A stretch of 64,000 nt of DNA from Sphingomonas naphthae (GTDB taxonomy: Bacteria; Pseudomonadota; Alphaproteobacteria; Sphingomonadales; Sphingomonadaceae). The stretch is taken from NCBI RefSeq assembly GCF_028607085.1, contig NZ_CP117411.1:2170001-2234000 (forward strand), given 5' to 3'. The position numbers and the translations under genes are program-made. Every line of letters begins with the position of its first letter. The first letter of the stretch is position 1. Shown here piece by piece: positions 18,101 to 25,728 of the stretch. The notes under the pieces are model-generated. The model had not been told where the DNA came from and made no database searches. It saw only the letters and a list, made by a program, of their open reading frames with translations.

Positions 18101-18748
18101 CTATCCCAGCCGGCGCCCCACCCACACCACCCGACCGATCACATCGATCGACGACACCGCGATATCCGGCCAGCTGGGATAGCGATCGTTGTCGCTCACC
18201 ACCGCGATCCGGCCGTGCACCGGGCCGATCGCGATGCGCTTGACCATCAGGCGATCCTCCAGCCGCAGCACATAGATGCCATCGCGCAGCCGATCGGCGC
18301 GATCGCCGCGATCGACGAGGATCTCGTCGCCGTCGTGGAGCAGCGGCTCCATCGATTCGCCCTCGACCCGGATGATCGACAGATGATCCGGCCCGGCCGC
18401 CGCCATTTCGCGCAGCATCGGCCTGGGGAAGGCGATCGTGCCGGTGACATGCTCGCCCGAAACCTCGCGCCCCGCCCCCGCCGACGCACCGACCGCGAGG
18501 CGCGGCACCCGCACCAGATCGGCCGGGGGTAGAGGCGCCGGGCCGCCCAGCACCGATTCGTCGACGTTGAAATAACGGGCGAGCTTGCGGCGATCGGCTT
18601 CGGCGAGGCGCCGGGGCGTGCCGCGACGGATGAATTGCTGAATGTAGGCGTCGTTGCGGCCGAGCAGGCGCGACACCGAGGTATAATCCTCGCGATGCGC
18701 GTCGATCAGCGCCTGGAGGGCGGTGCGTTCCTGCGTCATCATGTTCAT
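18101..18748 (-). CDS. Host LexA-like S24 peptidase-domain regulator
   Basis: 215 residues. An N-terminal helix-turn-helix (TSVSRLLGRNDAYIQQFIRRGTPRRLAEADRRKLARYF) is joined to a C-terminal S24 domain with the full catalytic signature: GESMEPLLHDGDEILVD for the nucleophilic Ser and LMVKRI for the general-base Lys. It should therefore be able to self-cleave, as LexA and CI do. It faces the prophage-split small gene, with a 16-bp dyad in between. This is a host gene, since it lies outside the prophage ends. Confidence 0.88.
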   Translation of the reverse strand: MNMMTQERTALQALIDAHREDYTSVSRLLGRNDAYIQQFIRRGTPRRLAEADRRKLARYFNVDESVLGGPAPLPPADLVRVPRLAVGASAGAGREVSGEHVTGTIAFPRPMLREMAAAGPDHLSIIRVEGESMEPLLHDGDEILVDRGDRADRLRDGIYVLRLEDRLMVKRIAIGPVHGRIAVVSDNDRYPSWPDIAVSSIDVIGRVVWVGRRLG

Positions 18749-18757
18749 CCGATACGG

Positions 18758-18773
18758 CTAGGATTTTTCCTAG
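18758..18773. promoter_or_regulatory. Candidate operator of the S24 regulator
   Basis: CTAGGATTTTTCCTAG is a perfect 6-4-6 dyad ten bases from the regulator's start codon and about 60 bases before the divergent split gene. A half-site GTAGGAAA follows at 18,778. Autoregulation is inferred from position only. Confidence 0.55.
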
Positions 18774-18832
18774 ACAAGTAGGAAATGGCTTGCGACCAGA
18801 TGGAACGTAACAGGAACATCGGAGTCGGGGCA

Positions 18833-18892
18833 ATGCATCTGCTGACCACAATCGAACGCTATCTTCGCAAGACCGGCATGCGCCCCACCCGC
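18833..18892 (+). pseudogene. 5' part of a host regulator-like gene split by the prophage
   Basis: Encodes MHLLTTIERYLRKTGMRPTR, then runs into prophage sequence and reads out of family to 18,997. The rest is at 56,331-56,477. Joined after removing one copy of the CCCGC duplication, it gives an uninterrupted 68-residue frame (…TGMRPTR|FGREAVRDPRFVFD…). It resembles small helix-turn-helix-like sphingomonad proteins that sit next to S24 regulators. Normal transcription would be divergent from the S24 gene. Confidence 0.88.
18888..18892. repeat. Target-site duplication, left copy (CCCGC)
   Basis: Five bases directly before the prophage end TGTAGCGCG. The same five follow the other end at 56,326-56,330. 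A 5-bp duplication is the Mu hallmark. Confidence 0.9.
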
Positions 18893-18900
18893 TGTAGCGC

Positions 18901-18939
18901 GACAAGAGCTTTCGGAGTGTCAGACAAGAGGTTCTGGAG
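18901..18939. promoter_or_regulatory. Transposase end sites (late-side end)
   Basis: Two tandem 17-mers spaced 22 bp start to start: GACAAGAGCTTTCGGAG (18,901) and GACAAGAGGTTCTGGAG (18,923). The second is an exact complement of the site at 56,301-56,317. The 22-bp phasing is that of adjacent MuA sites at a Mu end. TTCGGAGTG (18,911) and CACTCCGAA (18,940) add an outer inverted repeat. Confidence 0.82.
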
Positions 18940-18954
18940 CACTCCGAAGCGCGA

Positions 18955-19173
18955 TCAGATGATGCGGACCCCGGTGATGTCGGTCATTGCGACATAAGCA
19001 TAACCGGGCTGGCCGACCTCTTTGAAACAGACGATTTCGCGGCCTTCATCGAGAACGTAGATGTCATCGATCTGCACCCAATTTGGGAACTGAGGCGTCC
19101 AGAGCCAGATCTCCCCGCCTCCTGCTAGATTTTCATGGGCCAGCTTGAACAGCGCCTCTGCTGCCTTCGTCAT
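18955..19173 (-). CDS. 72-residue protein coupled to the Dam methylase
   Basis: Begins MTKAAEALFKLAHENLAGGG and ends VAMTDITGVRII. The compact alpha-beta pattern has a WLWTPQFPNWVQIDDIYVLD strand segment. It overlaps the methylase stop by four bases and is the last gene before the prophage end, the place where Mu carries mom. Function unknown; a role with the methylase is inferred from coupling only. Confidence 0.72.
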   Translation of the reverse strand: MTKAAEALFKLAHENLAGGGEIWLWTPQFPNWVQIDDIYVLDEGREIVCFKEVGQPGYAYVAMTDITGVRII

Positions 19174-19979
19174 ACGTCCTCCTTAGGCGTGATGATAAGC
19201 TCGCGCGCCTCGGTAGGCGGCCCGCTAATGCGATAGGTAAGCTCCACTGGCTGGATGTGGAAGTCAGCAAACATCTTCCGCACCTCGGGCCGATCGTTGA
19301 TCGACAGGATAAACCGTCCCTTCAGAGCCGCTAAGACCCCTCTTAGAAGGTCGAAGTCCATCCATGAGAAAACGTCGGCGCCATAGTCGCCCTCGCATCC
19401 CCAATAGGGGGGATCGCAGTAGAAGAGCGCGCCTGGCCGGTCGTAACGCCGGATGAAGTCGGCGAAGTGAAGCCGCTCGATGGTGACGCCGCACAGCCGA
19501 TCGTGAACCTCTTCGAGCAGCGGAACCAGCTTGGTCAGATCGAAGCGCGCCGGGCCCGTCCGCGAGGTGCCGAAGTGCCGACCCGCCACCTTGCCTCCGA
19601 ACGCGGTGCGCTGGAGGTAGAGGAAGCGCGCCGCCCGCTCCAGATCGGTCAGCGTCACCGGATCGACCTTCATCAGCCGATCGAACTCTGCCCGACTGCA
19701 AAGCTGGTAGCGGAGCATGTCCAGGAAGGCTGTGTAATGCCGCTGAAGGATGCGGAAGAGCGTCGAGACGTCGGCCGAGATGTCGTTGACCACCTCCACC
19801 TTCGGCCGCGCATCACGGCGGAAGAAGACGCCGCCCATCCCCACGAAGGGTTCCGCATAGAGATCATGTGGGGTGGCGGCGATCTGGTCGACCAGACGGC
19901 GGGACAGGTTACGCTTGCCGCCGATGTAGCCGGCGACGGGACGAACCGGATCTACCGGTTCGAGAGATATGGACTCCAT
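19170..19979 (-). CDS. D12-class DNA adenine N6-methyltransferase (Dam-like)
   Basis: 269 residues. SAM-binding motif near residue 45 (YAEPFVGMGGVFF) and catalytic DPPYWG (near 190) in the order of Dam/D12 enzymes; VAGYIGGKRNLSRRLV near the N-terminus is the expected YxGGK motif. It should methylate adenine in a short palindrome, perhaps GATC, but the target cannot be read from sequence. No restriction endonuclease accompanies it, so it probably protects phage DNA or controls phage promoters. The 139 bases upstream (19,980-20,118) hold no supported gene. Confidence 0.92.
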   Translation of the reverse strand: MESISLEPVDPVRPVAGYIGGKRNLSRRLVDQIAATPHDLYAEPFVGMGGVFFRRDARPKVEVVNDISADVSTLFRILQRHYTAFLDMLRYQLCSRAEFDRLMKVDPVTLTDLERAARFLYLQRTAFGGKVAGRHFGTSRTGPARFDLTKLVPLLEEVHDRLCGVTIERLHFADFIRRYDRPGALFYCDPPYWGCEGDYGADVFSWMDFDLLRGVLAALKGRFILSINDRPEVRKMFADFHIQPVELTYRISGPPTEARELIITPKEDV

Positions 19980-20118
19980 ATGCTTTGATGCTCACAAACA
20001 CCCCGCCGCGTACCGGCCGGGGGAATCGATCGCGGACCATGGGCCGCGTGAGGTGCAGGGGGCTAGCCTGCGGTGAAGCGCCTTGCAGGGCGCCAACCTC
20101 CCTCGTCATCCAGCGCGA

Positions 20119-20520
20119 TCAGCCGGGCGGCGTGGGAAACTCGATCGAGGCGGCGTCCTGGCCGGCCGCGATCGCGGCGGCGGCCTGTGCCGGCAGATCA
20201 CGAAGCGCCTGACGATACGCCTTCCATTGCTGCCGGCGAGGCGACGCCATCGCGTCCGAAAGCTGGGTCCAATCGGAGGTGGCCAGCGCCGCGTTGCGCA
20301 GCTCGCGCAGGCGGGCGAGCTGATCCTCGGCCGTGACCACTGGCGCTACCGCGATCGGCAGGCCGTCATCATCGCCCTCGATCCGCATCCCTTGGCTCTG
20401 CGCGATCAGCAGCTCTTCCCACCGCGCGTCGCTGACCTCGACCGCGTCGGCCGGCCGCTCATCGCTGGCATGAATGTCCGGATGATAGAAACCGCCAGTC
20501 GTCTTGCTGTAGAACTTCAT
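20119..20520 (-). CDS. Tail fibre assembly protein (Caudo_TAP type)
   Basis: 133 residues from ATG 20,520 (MKFYSKTTGGFYHPDIH). Typical features are the short N-terminal beta segment, EEL-type linker (ARWEELLIAQSQGM) and the C-terminal helical block LRELRNAALATSDWTQLSDA..QQWKAYRQALRDLPAQ, which matches the DUF4376-like/TAP end (W-x-YRQALRDLP). Acts as a chaperone for the fibre encoded just upstream. Confidence 0.88.
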   Translation of the reverse strand: MKFYSKTTGGFYHPDIHASDERPADAVEVSDARWEELLIAQSQGMRIEGDDDGLPIAVAPVVTAEDQLARLRELRNAALATSDWTQLSDAMASPRRQQWKAYRQALRDLPAQAAAAIAAGQDAASIEFPTPPG

Positions 20521-20530
20521 GTTGGACTCC

Positions 20531-21256
20531 TTAGAAACCGAACGCGATCCAATGGGCCGCCGCCGGAGAGGCGACACCCGAGCTTTGCGCCTGCCAAACG
20601 GTCATGCCGCTCGGGCTGCCGAAGTCCGTTCCCGCCCAGGCGGTTGGCGCCCCGCCGGCCGCGTTGACCGCGAACCCGCGAAAGAAGGCGTTGGGGAAGG
20701 TTATCGGGAAGGACACAGCGGCGCTGCCGCCCCCGCTGGTCGTGCAGCCGCCCCACTGGATGATCAGGCCGCCCGGCAAAATCGCATAGCCGGTGGCACC
20801 GACTGACAGGACGCCGGGCATCTGGCCCGAAGGCACCTTCCCCGACCCGTCGAGCGAGGCGACGCCATTGGCCGCGCCCTTCTGCCCGCTCGCGATATAG
20901 GAAGCCGCGAGGTTCGGCACTTGGCCCGACGGCACCTTGCCGTCACCATCGAGAGACGCGACGCCACCCGCCGCGCCGCGCCGGCCGACTGCGATATAGC
21001 TGCCGGATAGATCGGGCACGGTGTAGGCGTTGACGGCTGCCTCTGCTCGCTGGTTCGCGAGAGTGCGGATGGCATCGTACAGCTGGGAATTGGCGCCTTT
21101 CGCCAAGCCGATGCCCATCGCCTCGATGACGTAGCAGATCGCTTCCTGCACAGCCTCGGGCCAGTCCTGACCGAGCACCGTGGCCCGCTGGCCCGCCTGC
21201 GGGTCACCGACCGAGAAATGGCCATTCAAACTGCCGGGGGTATCGATCCTATGCAT
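20531..21256 (-). CDS. Tail fibre protein
   Basis: 241 residues. The N-terminal baseplate-attachment region (residues 1-80, including DWPEAVQEAICYVIEAMG) is followed by two near-repeats (YIAVGRRGAAGGVASLDGDG and YIASGQKGAANGVASLDGSG). A Gp53-like C-terminal receptor domain completes it (TGYAILPGGLIIQWGG..SFPITFPNAFF). Short for a Mu S-type fibre. No invertase gene or flanking inverted repeats are seen, so no host-range switch is evident. Confidence 0.88.
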   Translation of the reverse strand: MHRIDTPGSLNGHFSVGDPQAGQRATVLGQDWPEAVQEAICYVIEAMGIGLAKGANSQLYDAIRTLANQRAEAAVNAYTVPDLSGSYIAVGRRGAAGGVASLDGDGKVPSGQVPNLAASYIASGQKGAANGVASLDGSGKVPSGQMPGVLSVGATGYAILPGGLIIQWGGCTTSGGGSAAVSFPITFPNAFFRGFAVNAAGGAPTAWAGTDFGSPSGMTVWQAQSSGVASPAAAHWIAFGF

Positions 21257-21969
21257 CAGGACGCTCCAAGAAAATCGAACCAGAGCATCGGCTCTGGGGG
21301 AACAGGCGCGGGCGCGGGCGGCGCCTGGGTGAAGTCGAACCAGAGCATCGGCTCGGGATCGGTCGGGTAGGCAAAGAGCGGCGAGCTGTGGGCCGGTGCC
21401 GCCCGCATGACGACGCATTCGAGATCCTCGGCGCCAAAGCTGGCAAGCCGTTCGTCCACGGTGCTGAGCGTGGTGAACTCGGCGATCGCGACGCGCGGCG
21501 TGTCGCCGATCGTCTCACTGGGCGGCAGGACGCGGACGATGAAGGCGGCCCGCCAGCCGTCATCGCTGATCTCGCCATCGATCCGCGAATTGCAGTCGAA
21601 AGGCTCGGGCTCGCGGATTTCGACATCGAGGCCGAGGCGCGCCGCCAGATCAACGAAGAAGCCGACCGACTGGCCGCCGAGGCCGGCGATCTTGCGCGCC
21701 AGCGCCGTCTGCCGATCGGCGATGCTGCCACCAACCGGCACACAGGCATCGGGCAAGCCGGCAACCCGCTCCCAGTCGCCGAGCAGCTCCAGTGTCGTCG
21801 ACGGATCAAGCTCTTCGAGCAGGTCGGCCGAGCGGGCGTCCACACGCGCCATTCCGTCCGCCATCGCCGCCAGGAGCCGCGTAAGCATCGCATCGGGCGC
21901 GCGGCTCCACGCCTGGCCTTGCGGCAGGAGCGCCTGAAGCTGCTGGAGATAGCGGGCCGCGTCGAGCAT
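21256..21969 (-). CDS. Baseplate wedge protein, Mu gp48-like (DUF2313)
   Basis: 237 residues from ATG 21,969. The family start LQQLQALLPQGQAWSRAP..LTRLLAAMADGMARVDARSADLLEELDPSTTLELLGDWERVAGLPD is clear. The C-terminus ends with two copies of PEPMLWFDF (near residues 212 and 230) after a proline-rich linker, not part of the usual domain. This end probably contacts the fibre. Confidence 0.9.
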   Translation of the reverse strand: MLDAARYLQQLQALLPQGQAWSRAPDAMLTRLLAAMADGMARVDARSADLLEELDPSTTLELLGDWERVAGLPDACVPVGGSIADRQTALARKIAGLGGQSVGFFVDLAARLGLDVEIREPEPFDCNSRIDGEISDDGWRAAFIVRVLPPSETIGDTPRVAIAEFTTLSTVDERLASFGAEDLECVVMRAAPAHSSPLFAYPTDPEPMLWFDFTQAPPAPAPVPPEPMLWFDFLGAS

Positions 21970-21973
21970 CGGA

Positions 21974-23020
21974 TCACCAGGTGATCGCGCCGACGCGCGC
22001 CAGCCGGCCCGGCGCGCTGACGACATTGGCGGTCGGCGAGATCAGCACATGATCGCTTTCGCCGGCAGCGGTGCTGATCGCTTCGCGGATATGGCTGACC
22101 GGCAGGATTCCGCCCGGCTGGGCCTCGCGCTGGAACAGGTCGATCAGCTCGGCCTGGACGGCGGCGCGGACGGCGGCGGTGCCGGGCGCGAGGGAGATAT
22201 GGAGCGGGATAGCTTCGATGATCGGCGCGAAGACGGTCAGCGCCGCCGTGACCGGCCGCCGATCATCGAGATAGGCGCGCACGACATCGAGATCGCCAGG
22301 ACCGGGGATGATGTCCGTCCGCGCCTCGCATACGAAGGTGACGCCGACGGTGCCGGGACCGAGCCAGCCGGGATAGACCCACGCGCGCGTCACGCCCGCG
22401 CATTCGAGGGTCCACCTTTTGTAGTCGGCGAGGTTGCCGCCGTGCGGCGGCTGGCGGATGCGGTCGAGCAGCCGCGCGCGGAGCGCCTCGGGATCTTCCT
22501 CCTCGGCCCCGCCCTTCAGGCCGTCGCCACCGATCGTCGCGATCGAGGACACGCCAGCCACGGGCGACACCAGGGTGAGCTGCTGGCCCGCGAGCGCGTT
22601 CGCCGCCGAGCCGGTCAGCGCCGCCGCCACCGCGATCGTCCCCACTCCGCCGGTCAGCACGACATCAGCGATCGTCAGATATTCGACGCCGTCGCTCCGC
22701 AGGAGGGCGGTGGCGGCCGGAACGGGCGAGCCCGCGACGCCGGTGAAGGACACGTCGCCGGTTGCCGCCGTCGCGACTTTCGGCGTCACGCCCCAGATCC
22801 GCGCGTGGCGGGCTAGCCAGTCTGTTGCTGTATCCGGCATCGCCTCAGCCGCGATCGTGTCGAGATAGCCGTAGAGGCCGAACAGGCCGGCGCCATGGAC
22901 CCGCGCCAGCACATCCAGGACCGAGCGGCGCAGGCGGCTGTCGGCGCCATCCAGCCGCGCGGCGAGATCGTCGCGCTGGCGATCGACCAGATTGGTCAGG
23001 GTAGGACGGATCAAACTCAT
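21974..23020 (-). CDS. Baseplate J-like protein (Mu gp47)
   Basis: 348 residues. Baseplate J family features: N-terminal RPTLTNLVDRQRDDLAARLDG, TDWLARHARIWGVTP, and GGDGLKGGAEEEDPEALRARLLDRIRQPPHGGNLADYKRWTLECAGVTRAWVYP, the family's best-conserved block. It forms the wedge that links hub and fibres. The ATG overlaps the stop of the gp46-like gene by four bases. Confidence 0.94.
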   Translation of the reverse strand: MSLIRPTLTNLVDRQRDDLAARLDGADSRLRRSVLDVLARVHGAGLFGLYGYLDTIAAEAMPDTATDWLARHARIWGVTPKVATAATGDVSFTGVAGSPVPAATALLRSDGVEYLTIADVVLTGGVGTIAVAAALTGSAANALAGQQLTLVSPVAGVSSIATIGGDGLKGGAEEEDPEALRARLLDRIRQPPHGGNLADYKRWTLECAGVTRAWVYPGWLGPGTVGVTFVCEARTDIIPGPGDLDVVRAYLDDRRPVTAALTVFAPIIEAIPLHISLAPGTAAVRAAVQAELIDLFQREAQPGGILPVSHIREAISTAAGESDHVLISPTANVVSAPGRLARVGAITW

Positions 23021-23481
23021 CGGCCCGAAAGCTCCCGCGCGGTCGCGCTCCAGGTGAAATCGTAGCGCTGGCGCCCGCCGCCGGCCGGCCGGGTGACCGT
23101 CACGCCGATCGCCAGCACGTCGCCCGCCGCCGCCGTCTCGACGGCGATCGCCGCGACGACGCCGTCATCGAGCAGCCATTTGAGCGCTTCCTCGGCATAG
23201 CCTCGCGCGACGACGGCGACGTCCGCCAGGCGCTTGGCGCGGCTGAGCAGCCACAGGCGCGAGCCGATCACATCGCCGGCCTGCGCTGGCACGGCGTCGC
23301 CCCACCAGCCGCCCCGCGCGCCTTCAGCCGGCAGCACGTCATCCGGCCGCGCGGGCGCATCGGTGAAGAGCGAGATGAGGATGGCGGTGAGCAGGCCGTC
23401 GTCGGTGGCCAAGCGAGCGCCGTCGAGAGCGATGTCCGCCTCCATCAGGGCGTCACGCCAGGTGAGAGCAATATCGGTCAT
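23017..23481 (-). CDS. Baseplate protein GP46 family
   Basis: 154 residues. Begins MTDIALTWRDALMEADIALDGARLATDDGLLTAILISLFTDARAR-like sequence, as in Mu gp46. RGGWWGD and LLSRAKR..YAEEALKWLLDDGV motifs are typical. Structural counterpart of the T4 gp25 baseplate wedge. It is separated from the gp45-like gene by an extra inserted gene. Confidence 0.92.
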   Translation of the reverse strand: MTDIALTWRDALMEADIALDGARLATDDGLLTAILISLFTDAPARPDDVLPAEGARGGWWGDAVPAQAGDVIGSRLWLLSRAKRLADVAVVARGYAEEALKWLLDDGVVAAIAVETAAAGDVLAIGVTVTRPAGGGRQRYDFTWSATARELSGR

Positions 23482-24149
23482 ACAACGCGACCGATGCGAA
23501 CCGGACCATCTGGCGTGCCGCCGACGCCGCGCGCGATATTCACATCGCGTCCGGCGCTCACACCTCGGAAATAATCGTCGTCGATCCGACGCGCCCCCGC
23601 CGATGGCCGCGCCGCAACGTTGATAAGTCCCGGATGCTGTTCAGCCAGATAGCGGCCGATAAGGTCATCGGTTTCAGCGGTTGGCGCCAGCGACTTGATT
23701 GATTGCCGCACAACGGCTGCCCACCCCGCGCAGAACGCGTCGGCCCTAACCCGCTTACGGTAAGCAGTTTTGACGCGTCTCAAGTGCTGATCGAGATACC
23801 TGGCCCGCTCGGCCTTCAGCCGCCGGTACAAGATCGTGAATGCATAGCTCGCTATCTCTGGCAACGCGCCCCGGCCGACGAACCGATAGTCGCCAACGCT
23901 GTCAAGAAAGCGGGTGACGCCGATCGCAGCGCACACCGCATCGGCAAGCAATGTCTGCCAGCCCGCCGGCCGCCTCGTGCGGCTCGCACGAGCTGACGCT
24001 TCGCCGACTTCGATTAGATCAAGATCAACGCCGTGAAGCCGCGCCAGTTCGGCAGCTTTAGCGAGCGCAGCGGCGGCTTCATGCTCGTTAGCGCTGCGAG
24101 AAAGCGCGAGACACTTCCGGATTTTAGTGATCACCTCCGCCTTGGTCAC
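23478..24149 (-). CDS. DUF2786-domain protein inserted in the baseplate operon
   Basis: 223 residues. The N-terminal 45 residues (ITKIRKCLALSRSANEHEAAAALAKAAELARLHGVDLDLIEV) match DUF2786. The rest is a helical region with RYLDQHLRRVKTAYRKRVRADAFCAGWAAVV and a C-terminal tail with DDDYFRGVSAGRDVNIARGV. It sits between gp45- and gp46-like genes, overlapping both, and is not a known virion component. A second DUF2786-type protein is at 51,470. Role unknown. Confidence 0.82.
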   Translation of the reverse strand: MTKAEVITKIRKCLALSRSANEHEAAAALAKAAELARLHGVDLDLIEVGEASARASRTRRPAGWQTLLADAVCAAIGVTRFLDSVGDYRFVGRGALPEIASYAFTILYRRLKAERARYLDQHLRRVKTAYRKRVRADAFCAGWAAVVRQSIKSLAPTAETDDLIGRYLAEQHPGLINVAARPSAGARRIDDDYFRGVSAGRDVNIARGVGGTPDGPVRIGRVV

Positions 24150-24664
24150 AGCGCCCTCACTTTGCTGGAGCCGCTCGTGATGATGCCGCCCGACACCGGA
24201 TCGCCGACACGCGCGATGGACTTGCCGCCCGTGCCGCCCAAATCGACCGAGTCAGTTTCGATCGTCACACTAGCGGCGCTGATCTTGAGCGGCTTCGGGG
24301 TGACGACGCGGATGCCGTCGCGACCGAGCAGGATCGACTGCCCCTGATCGTCGTAGAGCGCCACTTCGCCCTCGCGCAGTCCCTTCAGGCGAAATCGTCG
24401 ATCATCCACGGCAATGACCAGGCCGTGGCTCCGCAGGCCGCCGACGAACATCACCGCCGCCTCGGCGCCGGGACGCGGTACCGAGGTGAAGCCATATTGT
24501 TGGAGCCGCTCGACGTCGTCGTGGCCTTCGTCGGCCAGCACCTGGATCTGGACAGCCTGAAGCCCCTTGTTGTCGCTGATCGCGGACACGATGGCGCGCG
24601 CCACCATGCCCGACATCCGGCGCCGGATTGGCGCCAGGAAGCGATTGAGCGCCTCCGCGTTCAT
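24146..24664 (-). CDS. Baseplate spike protein, Mu gp45-like (gpV)
   Basis: 172 residues. Family start LNRFLAPIRRRMSGMVARAIVSAISDNKGLQAVQIQVLADEGHDDVERLQQYGFTSVPRPGAEAAVMFVGGLRSHGLVIAVDDRRFR matches Mu gp45, with a beta-helical C-terminus (LLGRDGIRVVTPKPLKISAASVTIETDSVDLGG). It forms the membrane-piercing tip of the contractile tail. Confidence 0.94.
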   Translation of the reverse strand: MNAEALNRFLAPIRRRMSGMVARAIVSAISDNKGLQAVQIQVLADEGHDDVERLQQYGFTSVPRPGAEAAVMFVGGLRSHGLVIAVDDRRFRLKGLREGEVALYDDQGQSILLGRDGIRVVTPKPLKISAASVTIETDSVDLGGTGGKSIARVGDPVSGGIITSGSSKVRAL

Positions 24665-25728
24665 GCCGCCTTCTCCAGGCGCGCGGCCTCGGCGCGATCG
24701 GGGATGGCGAGCTGGGTATAGGCTTCCTTGCGGGCGAGCCGGATCTCGACCCGCTGCCCTTCGTCTTCGTCGAGGCGGAAGGATATACCCGCCGCCACCA
24801 GCGGCGCCGTAATCCAGACCGATGGCAGATCGGCATCGACCGCCTGCATCTCCGACCAGAGCTTGCCGTCGTCGCGCCGCCAGCCCGCGAGCGTAACGGT
24901 CGCTTCCTGCGCCCGCGCCGCCCGCACGATCGCCTCCCAGGCTGCCCGTTTGCGCAAGGTCGCGATGTCCGCCTGATCCTCGGCCATCACGATCGTCGGC
25001 CGGTACCGTTTCACCGCCGGATCGCTGGCGCTGGCGGTCGGCGCGGCGGCGGCGGTGCCGTTGACATCATCGTCGCCGGCAGCCTGCCCCTTCACGACAT
25101 AGCGGCTGAACCGGTTCGAGACGTCGTGCCGCGCGGATATCCGCATCGGCTGCTCGCCCTCGACGATGCGCACTGCCGGCCCGACCGGCTCGGCCGTGAT
25201 GATCTCGATGTCGCCGGCCGGCGTCGAGACGGCGAGCAGTCCGCGCTGTTGGCACAGCCGCAGGATCGCCTCCGATACCGTCTCGCCAGGCTGAAGCGCG
25301 AAGAGGCGAAACGGCGCGCCGGTCGAGGTGCGGGCCACGACCGAAATGCCGAACGGCTTCGCCAGCTCGCCCGCGATCTGTTCGAGCCGCCGCCCGCGCC
25401 AGCTGCCCGGCTTCGCGATCGCCGCGCAGTCGACCAGATCGCCTGCTCGCCCCCGGCCGGCCACGCTGATCGAATGATTCTCGCCATCGATCTCCGGCGT
25501 GAGACTATCGACCCAACCGGTGATGACCGTCTCACCGCCGATCTCGACGCGGCAGGGCTGATCCGGCGTGATCGGCCAGGCCGCCCGCGTGATCGGGTCG
25601 CGGCTGGTCACGCCCAGCTCGAACGACGGCGCGAGCGCGTCGAGATCGCGTTGGATCGCGATGGATGTCCAGCCGCCATATGCCTTGCCGCCGATGACAA
25701 GGGTGACGCGATCGCGATCCTCAGGCAC
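24661..25728 (-). CDS. Baseplate hub protein, Mu gp44-like (gpP)
   Basis: 355 residues from a GTG at 25,728 that overlaps the previous stop by eight bases. Begins VPEDRDRVTLVIGGKAYGGWTSIAIQRDLDALAPSFELGVT, followed by PCRVEIGGETVITGWVDSL and a long beta-rich middle. These fit the Mu P/T4 gp27-like hub family. It is the attachment point for the spike and the tube. Confidence 0.9.
   Translation of the reverse strand: MPEDRDRVTLVIGGKAYGGWTSIAIQRDLDALAPSFELGVTSRDPITRAAWPITPDQPCRVEIGGETVITGWVDSLTPEIDGENHSISVAGRGRAGDLVDCAAIAKPGSWRGRRLEQIAGELAKPFGISVVARTSTGAPFRLFALQPGETVSEAILRLCQQRGLLAVSTPAGDIEIITAEPVGPAVRIVEGEQPMRISARHDVSNRFSRYVVKGQAAGDDDVNGTAAAAPTASASDPAVKRYRPTIVMAEDQADIATLRKRAAWEAIVRAARAQEATVTLAGWRRDDGKLWSEMQAVDADLPSVWITAPLVAAGISFRLDEDEGQRVEIRLARKEAYTQLAIPDRAEAARLEKAA

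Noticed and set aside
18785-18997. A 70-codon frame across the prophage end
   Set aside because: Only codons up to 18,892 belong to the host gene; the rest is chance reading into the transposase-site repeats.
19980-20118. Small minus-strand frame between the Dam gene and fibre assembly gene
   Set aside because: Its product is Arg/Ser-rich with no pattern of a folded protein and no ribosome site; the gap is treated as non-coding.
20119-21256. Invertible tail-fibre segment as in Mu (G segment)
   Set aside because: No gin-type recombinase gene, no second fibre set and no inverted crossover sites were seen around the fibre genes.
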